NCBI GenBank assembly: GCA_910584045.1
Contig: CAJTYO010000086.1
Coordinates: forward strand, 1 to 9,240
Direction of reading: 5' to 3'
Length of the DNA: 9,240 nucleotides
DNA from: an uncultured Oscillospiraceae bacterium
GTDB taxonomy: Bacteria > Bacillota > Clostridia > Oscillospirales > Oscillospiraceae
This document shows positions 6,569 through 9,240 of the stretch, in pieces. The notes under the pieces are model-generated. The model searched no databases, was not told the DNA's origin, and saw only the letters and a list, made by a program, of their open reading frames with translations. Positions within the stretch are counted from its first letter, which is position 1, and every line of letters begins with the position of its first letter. The position numbers and the translations under genes were made by a program.

Positions 6569-6830
6569 TTTTACATTCCTCCGCTGCTTCCAGAAGGCGG
6601 CCCCTGTATTTCAGGAAGTCCGCCTCCAGGAGCAGCAGTTCCTGTTTTCGATTGGCGATCAGTAATTCTATGGCGGTATCCATTTTCCCTGTCAGCTGTA
6701 CCGTAGCACGTGTCTTCCCTAACTCCGCGCAGCTGATATACTGATTGGAAAAACCGGAAACAGCTTCTATTTCGCCGAGGGAAATATGATACCGGTAGCG
6801 CAGGCAGCGCAAATTCGTTATCTTGTGCAT
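6561..6830 (-). CDS. small helix-turn-helix-like (XRE-type) protein
   Basis: The 89-residue protein, starting MHKITNLRCLRYRYHISLGE, shows an XRE-like helix-turn-helix pattern at about residues 7-39 (LRYRYHISLGEIEAVSGFSNQYISCAELGK). After it comes a helical Leu/Glu-rich tail (about 51-86) that may form a coiled coil for dimerisation. The ATG at 6828-6830 follows the stop of the NlpC/P60 gene by 10 bases, with GGAG five bases upstream. An earlier ATG at 6857 would overlap that gene. The 3' end overlaps the PrgI-like gene by eight bases. It may be a regulator, or a DNA-binding fold reused as a structural part of the transfer apparatus. The DNA-binding role is inferred from pattern only. Confidence 0.68.
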   Translation of the reverse strand: MHKITNLRCLRYRYHISLGEIEAVSGFSNQYISCAELGKTRATVQLTGKMDTAIELLIANRKQELLLLEADFLKYRGRLLEAAEECKNE

Positions 6831-6840
6831 AACTGCTCCA

Positions 6841-8031
6841 CTACTCCAGATAGTCAATATAAGGTATCTTGCACCAGCCGGACCAGTTGCGCTTGGACAG
6901 CTCTGTCCTGACTACTCCATACTTGGTTCCCATAGCCTCAATCACATAGCCGTTACCGATGTAGACGCCAATGTGCCCCTGCTTCCAGACGGCCAGCCCT
7001 ATGATCTCCGGCATAGTGTCCATGGTTCCGGACTCTATGGCAGACTGGTACATCTGATTCGCGCCATAGTCCGGCATACCGTTGGTTCCGTACTTGATCT
7101 CCAGACTCTGCTCATCCAGCCAACCGTACCCTTTGATAAGCCCAACGCAGTCCGCCGTCCGGCGGTTCAGCCAGTTATTCCGGATGAAATCCGCATATTT
7201 GCCAACACCGTCCGGATACTGCTGGAGCTTGTAGTCAAACAGAGATCGGGTCAGGACATTGCCGTAGGTTCCCCAGACATACCCCCAGCCATTTTCCCAT
7301 GCCTGGACGGCGTAAGCTGCCAGGTCCAGATTGTTTTTCGTACCGGGACTGACGAAAGCGGAAATATCTATGGCGTTGTCTCCACTTCCGCCAGCCCCGC
7401 CAGGGGTGATGCTGCCTCCGCCGGAAGTGTCGCCCTCGTAGCTGGGCGGCGGTACATCGAAATGATCCTTGTACTTTTCCAGGGCATCGCTCCTGGAAAG
7501 CACCTCGTATAACGCTCCTGCCCAGATTTTAGCTTTGTCATCAAATCCAAGTTGATCCATCAGTGTCTCCGGGGCGATTTTCTGGACTTCTACCGTCAAT
7601 ACATTTGCGGACCCGCTCAAAATCTCAGGTTTGAAGGTCATCCGGGCGGTACAAAATTGACGAATATCCGCCGCGCTCATGCTGTCCAGATTCTGTTGAT
7701 GCAGCACCGAGTTGATGGCGATGAGCCAGAGAAGGTCATCTTCCTCAAAATCGCTGTTGACCTCTATCCGGTCAACGGTATTGCTATCGGCTTCATACTC
7801 AGCGGCAATGCCTGTGATAAGGGAATCAATTTGAGACTTCTCAAAATTATCCAGGCTCACATACACGCTGCCGATCACCTTGGCCTGTTCCGTCATATGG
7901 ATGATCTCATCCGACTCAGAATTTTCAAAGCCAAAAAACATATTAGGCAATGCAGTGAAGATCATCATAGGGATCAACAGTAATGCCGCCAAGCCAGCTG
8001 TTATTATAGCAGGGCCGCGCTTATCCTCCAT
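6841..8031 (-). CDS. membrane-anchored NlpC/P60 peptidoglycan hydrolase, CD1108-type mobile element protein
   Basis: The 396-residue protein has one N-terminal membrane segment (about 7-30, AIITAGLAALLLIPMMIF) after a charged MEDKRG start, then an extracellular region of about 180 residues without a lysozyme signature. A Gly/Ser/Pro linker (about 205-225, SGGGSITPGGAGGSGD) leads to the NlpC/P60 domain. The catalytic Cys is C295 (TADCVGLIKGYGW) and the His is H353 (KQGHIGVYIGNGYVIEA); E365 may be the third polar residue. Such enzymes cut peptidoglycan stem peptides so the conjugation channel can cross the wall. The ATG at 8029-8031 has GGAGG eight bases upstream and overlaps the preceding gene by 11 bases. 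A longer start at 8112 would put 27 polar residues before the membrane segment and lie further inside that gene. The resemblance to CD1108-type proteins of Clostridioides difficile elements is from memory. Confidence 0.9.
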   Translation of the reverse strand: MEDKRGPAIITAGLAALLLIPMMIFTALPNMFFGFENSESDEIIHMTEQAKVIGSVYVSLDNFEKSQIDSLITGIAAEYEADSNTVDRIEVNSDFEEDDLLWLIAINSVLHQQNLDSMSAADIRQFCTARMTFKPEILSGSANVLTVEVQKIAPETLMDQLGFDDKAKIWAGALYEVLSRSDALEKYKDHFDVPPPSYEGDTSGGGSITPGGAGGSGDNAIDISAFVSPGTKNNLDLAAYAVQAWENGWGYVWGTYGNVLTRSLFDYKLQQYPDGVGKYADFIRNNWLNRRTADCVGLIKGYGWLDEQSLEIKYGTNGMPDYGANQMYQSAIESGTMDTMPEIIGLAVWKQGHIGVYIGNGYVIEAMGTKYGVVRTELSKRNWSGWCKIPYIDYLE

Positions 8032-9240
8032 GGCTTCCACCTCCGCCGTGTCCGCTGCGGTCTGGCGGCTTTGCACCAGACTGCTGTTTTGACGCGGGCG
8101 GCGCGGAACCAATGCCCGGACGTTTGACGGGAGGCGTCATGCCCTCCTGCCCTTTCGCCCGTCTCGCCTGATTTCTGGCCGTCCGGCCTTTCTCAGACAC
8201 ACGGGAGCGATCCGGCGCGGTTCCTGCCAGACCGGAGCGTTTATCAGGATCGGCGGCAGTCGCCGGGAGCGTGGGAGCCGCAGGAGATTTGCCGCGTTCC
8301 TGCCGGGCCGGGCCGGACTGCTGTCGTTTTGCCGAAACTGTAGGAGCTGGAGATGTTCCTGCCGCGCCGGGAGGGACGGCAGCGGTTCCACGGGGTCTGC
8401 CGGGAACAGAAGTCTGCCGGGCTTCCTGCTGGGCCGGACTGGAATCCTGACGCTTTGGCGGGGATATGCCTGCCGCCGGAGGAACAGCTTTGCCTGGCTG
8501 GCGTGCCGAACCGATAGGCGGCGTTCCTGCCGCGCCGGTCTGTCCGATGGTATTGTCAGCCGTGGTGCGCTCCGAATGTACCTTCTCACGGTGGGTAGAA
8601 CGGGTTTCCGCTGGCCGCGTACTTTGACCGGCAGATGTTCCCTTGCCGGGAGCAGCCGCTGTCTTAGCCGCGTCCGCTATATGCTGCCGGGCGGCTTTCT
8701 CGCCCGTCTGGTAGCGAGTGGAACGAGCGGAAGTCGGGGGTATGCCTGTATCTGCTGTGCTGGCTGGCATTCCGGATATTCTGCTGGAAGTACCCTTGTT
8801 TTTAACGGTTTCCCCGTCAGAAACGGCGGTATGTCCCGTTCCTGCCATACCGGGTTTGACGGTTTTCGGACTGCCGCCCTTAGCGGCGGTTTTCTCCACA
8901 GCTCCAGTACCAGGAGTGCCGCTTACCGGCGCACCACTGACAGGGTGGGAAGGCTGACCTGTTCCTGCCGCGCTGGACTGGCTGAGTTTGGTATTTTTAT
9001 ATTCGGTCGTGCCGTCAGCGCCATCACGTCCTTGTGATCCACGTCCGAAGCTGCCGCCTCGACTTGTACCAAAACCGCCACCGCTTGTGCGGGAATCACC
9101 GAAGCCACCGCCACGGGAACCGCCGCCGAAGCTGCCGCCTCGGCCCGTACCCAAGCCACCACCGCTTGTGCGGGAATCGCCGGAACCACCGCCACGGGAA
9201 CCGCCGCCGAAGCTGCCGCCTCGGCCCGTACCCAAGCCAC
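8021..9240 (-). CDS. Gly/Pro/Ala-rich disordered C-terminal tail of a large element protein (cut at the right edge), possibly VirB6/TrbL-like
   Basis: The frame is open from the right edge to a TAA at 8021-8023, giving about 405 residues with no convincing start, so the true N-terminus lies beyond the window. The first 70 residues are tandem Gly/Ser/Arg-rich repeats. The rest is Pro, Ala, Gly, Thr, Gln, Lys and Arg-rich low complexity with many AAGT, QQSG and PARQE variants, almost no aromatic residues and no membrane segments. The end is His/Gly-rich (DRSGHGGGGSHGG). VirB6/TrbL-type channel proteins of Firmicute elements often carry such long polar tails, and this position just before the NlpC/P60 gene would suit one, but the membrane part is not visible. 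It could also be a surface or spacer protein. Coding is supported by the uninterrupted frame and the 11-base overlap with the next gene. Confidence 0.62.
   Translation of the reverse strand, partial: GLGTGRGGSFGGGSRGGGSGDSRTSGGGLGTGRGGSFGGGSRGGGFGDSRTSGGGFGTSRGGSFGRGSQGRDGADGTTEYKNTKLSQSSAAGTGQPSHPVSGAPVSGTPGTGAVEKTAAKGGSPKTVKPGMAGTGHTAVSDGETVKNKGTSSRISGMPASTADTGIPPTSARSTRYQTGEKAARQHIADAAKTAAAPGKGTSAGQSTRPAETRSTHREKVHSERTTADNTIGQTGAAGTPPIGSARQPGKAVPPAAGISPPKRQDSSPAQQEARQTSVPGRPRGTAAVPPGAAGTSPAPTVSAKRQQSGPARQERGKSPAAPTLPATAADPDKRSGLAGTAPDRSRVSEKGRTARNQARRAKGQEGMTPPVKRPGIGSAPPASKQQSGAKPPDRSGHGGGGSHGG
9020..9240 (-). repeat. 81-bp (27-residue) tandem repeats in the Gly-rich protein
   Basis: Two nearly identical 81-base units run 9155-9235 and 9074-9154, and a third, diverged and shortened unit follows to about 9020. 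The array continues past the right edge. Each unit encodes a LGTGRGGSFGGGSRGGG-type stretch ending in DSRTSGGG. Units 1 and 2 are almost identical over 81 bases (for example cgccgccgaa at 9121 and again at 9202), which suggests recent duplication. The repeat is in frame, so copy changes would alter tail length without breaking the protein. Confidence 0.88.

Noticed and set aside
9020..9240. A CRISPR array or DNA iterons in the regular 81-base repeats
   Set aside because: The repeats are contiguous without spacers, in frame, and encode a Gly-rich protein segment.

Overview
The window is a piece of the conjugation (type IV secretion) operon of an integrative and conjugative element, probably from a GC-rich gut Firmicute (Oscillospiraceae/Clostridium cluster IV style). 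That host assignment is an inference from protein style, strong AGGAGG-type ribosome binding sites and base composition; no marker gene is present. All ten supported genes lie on the minus strand and are read from right (9240) to left (1). Both edges cut through genes.

In transcription order the layout is: (1) the C-terminal, Gly/Pro-rich disordered tail of a large protein cut at 9240, possibly a VirB6/TrbL-like channel protein; (2) a membrane-anchored NlpC/P60 cell-wall hydrolase (6841-8031); (3) a small helix-turn-helix-like protein (6561-6830); (4) a PrgI/VirB3-like two-helix membrane protein (6266-6568); (5) a radical SAM enzyme with CxxxCxxC (5370-6269), a metabolic-type gene inside a secretion operon; (6) a 223-residue protein resembling the N-terminal part of VirB4 (4702-5373); (7) the VirB4-like ATPase with Walker A and B (2743-4692); (8) an unrecognised gene, perhaps the DUF6100 family (2063-2746); (9) a winged-helix DNA-binding protein with a TTG start (673-1791); (10) the VirD4/TraG coupling ATPase, cut at position 1 (1-719).

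The first eight genes are packed with gaps of at most 10 bases or with short ATGA/GTGA-type overlaps, so they are probably translationally coupled. Together they would open the cell wall (NlpC/P60), build the membrane channel (PrgI/VirB3-like, putative VirB6) and power DNA transfer (VirB4, VirD4).

The only real gap is 1792-2062 (271 bases), between the DUF6100-like gene and the winged-helix gene. It is not empty. On the minus-strand transcript it folds into two long hairpins in tandem (21 and 23 base pairs) just upstream of the winged-helix ribosome binding site, preceded by at least one more two-part stem. Every interruption inside these stems is a C-A mismatch on the plus strand that becomes a G-U pair in minus-strand RNA, which points to an RNA element of the operon rather than a DNA palindrome. 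I do not recognise it as a known RNA family. It and the embedded radical SAM gene are the best candidates for something undescribed here.
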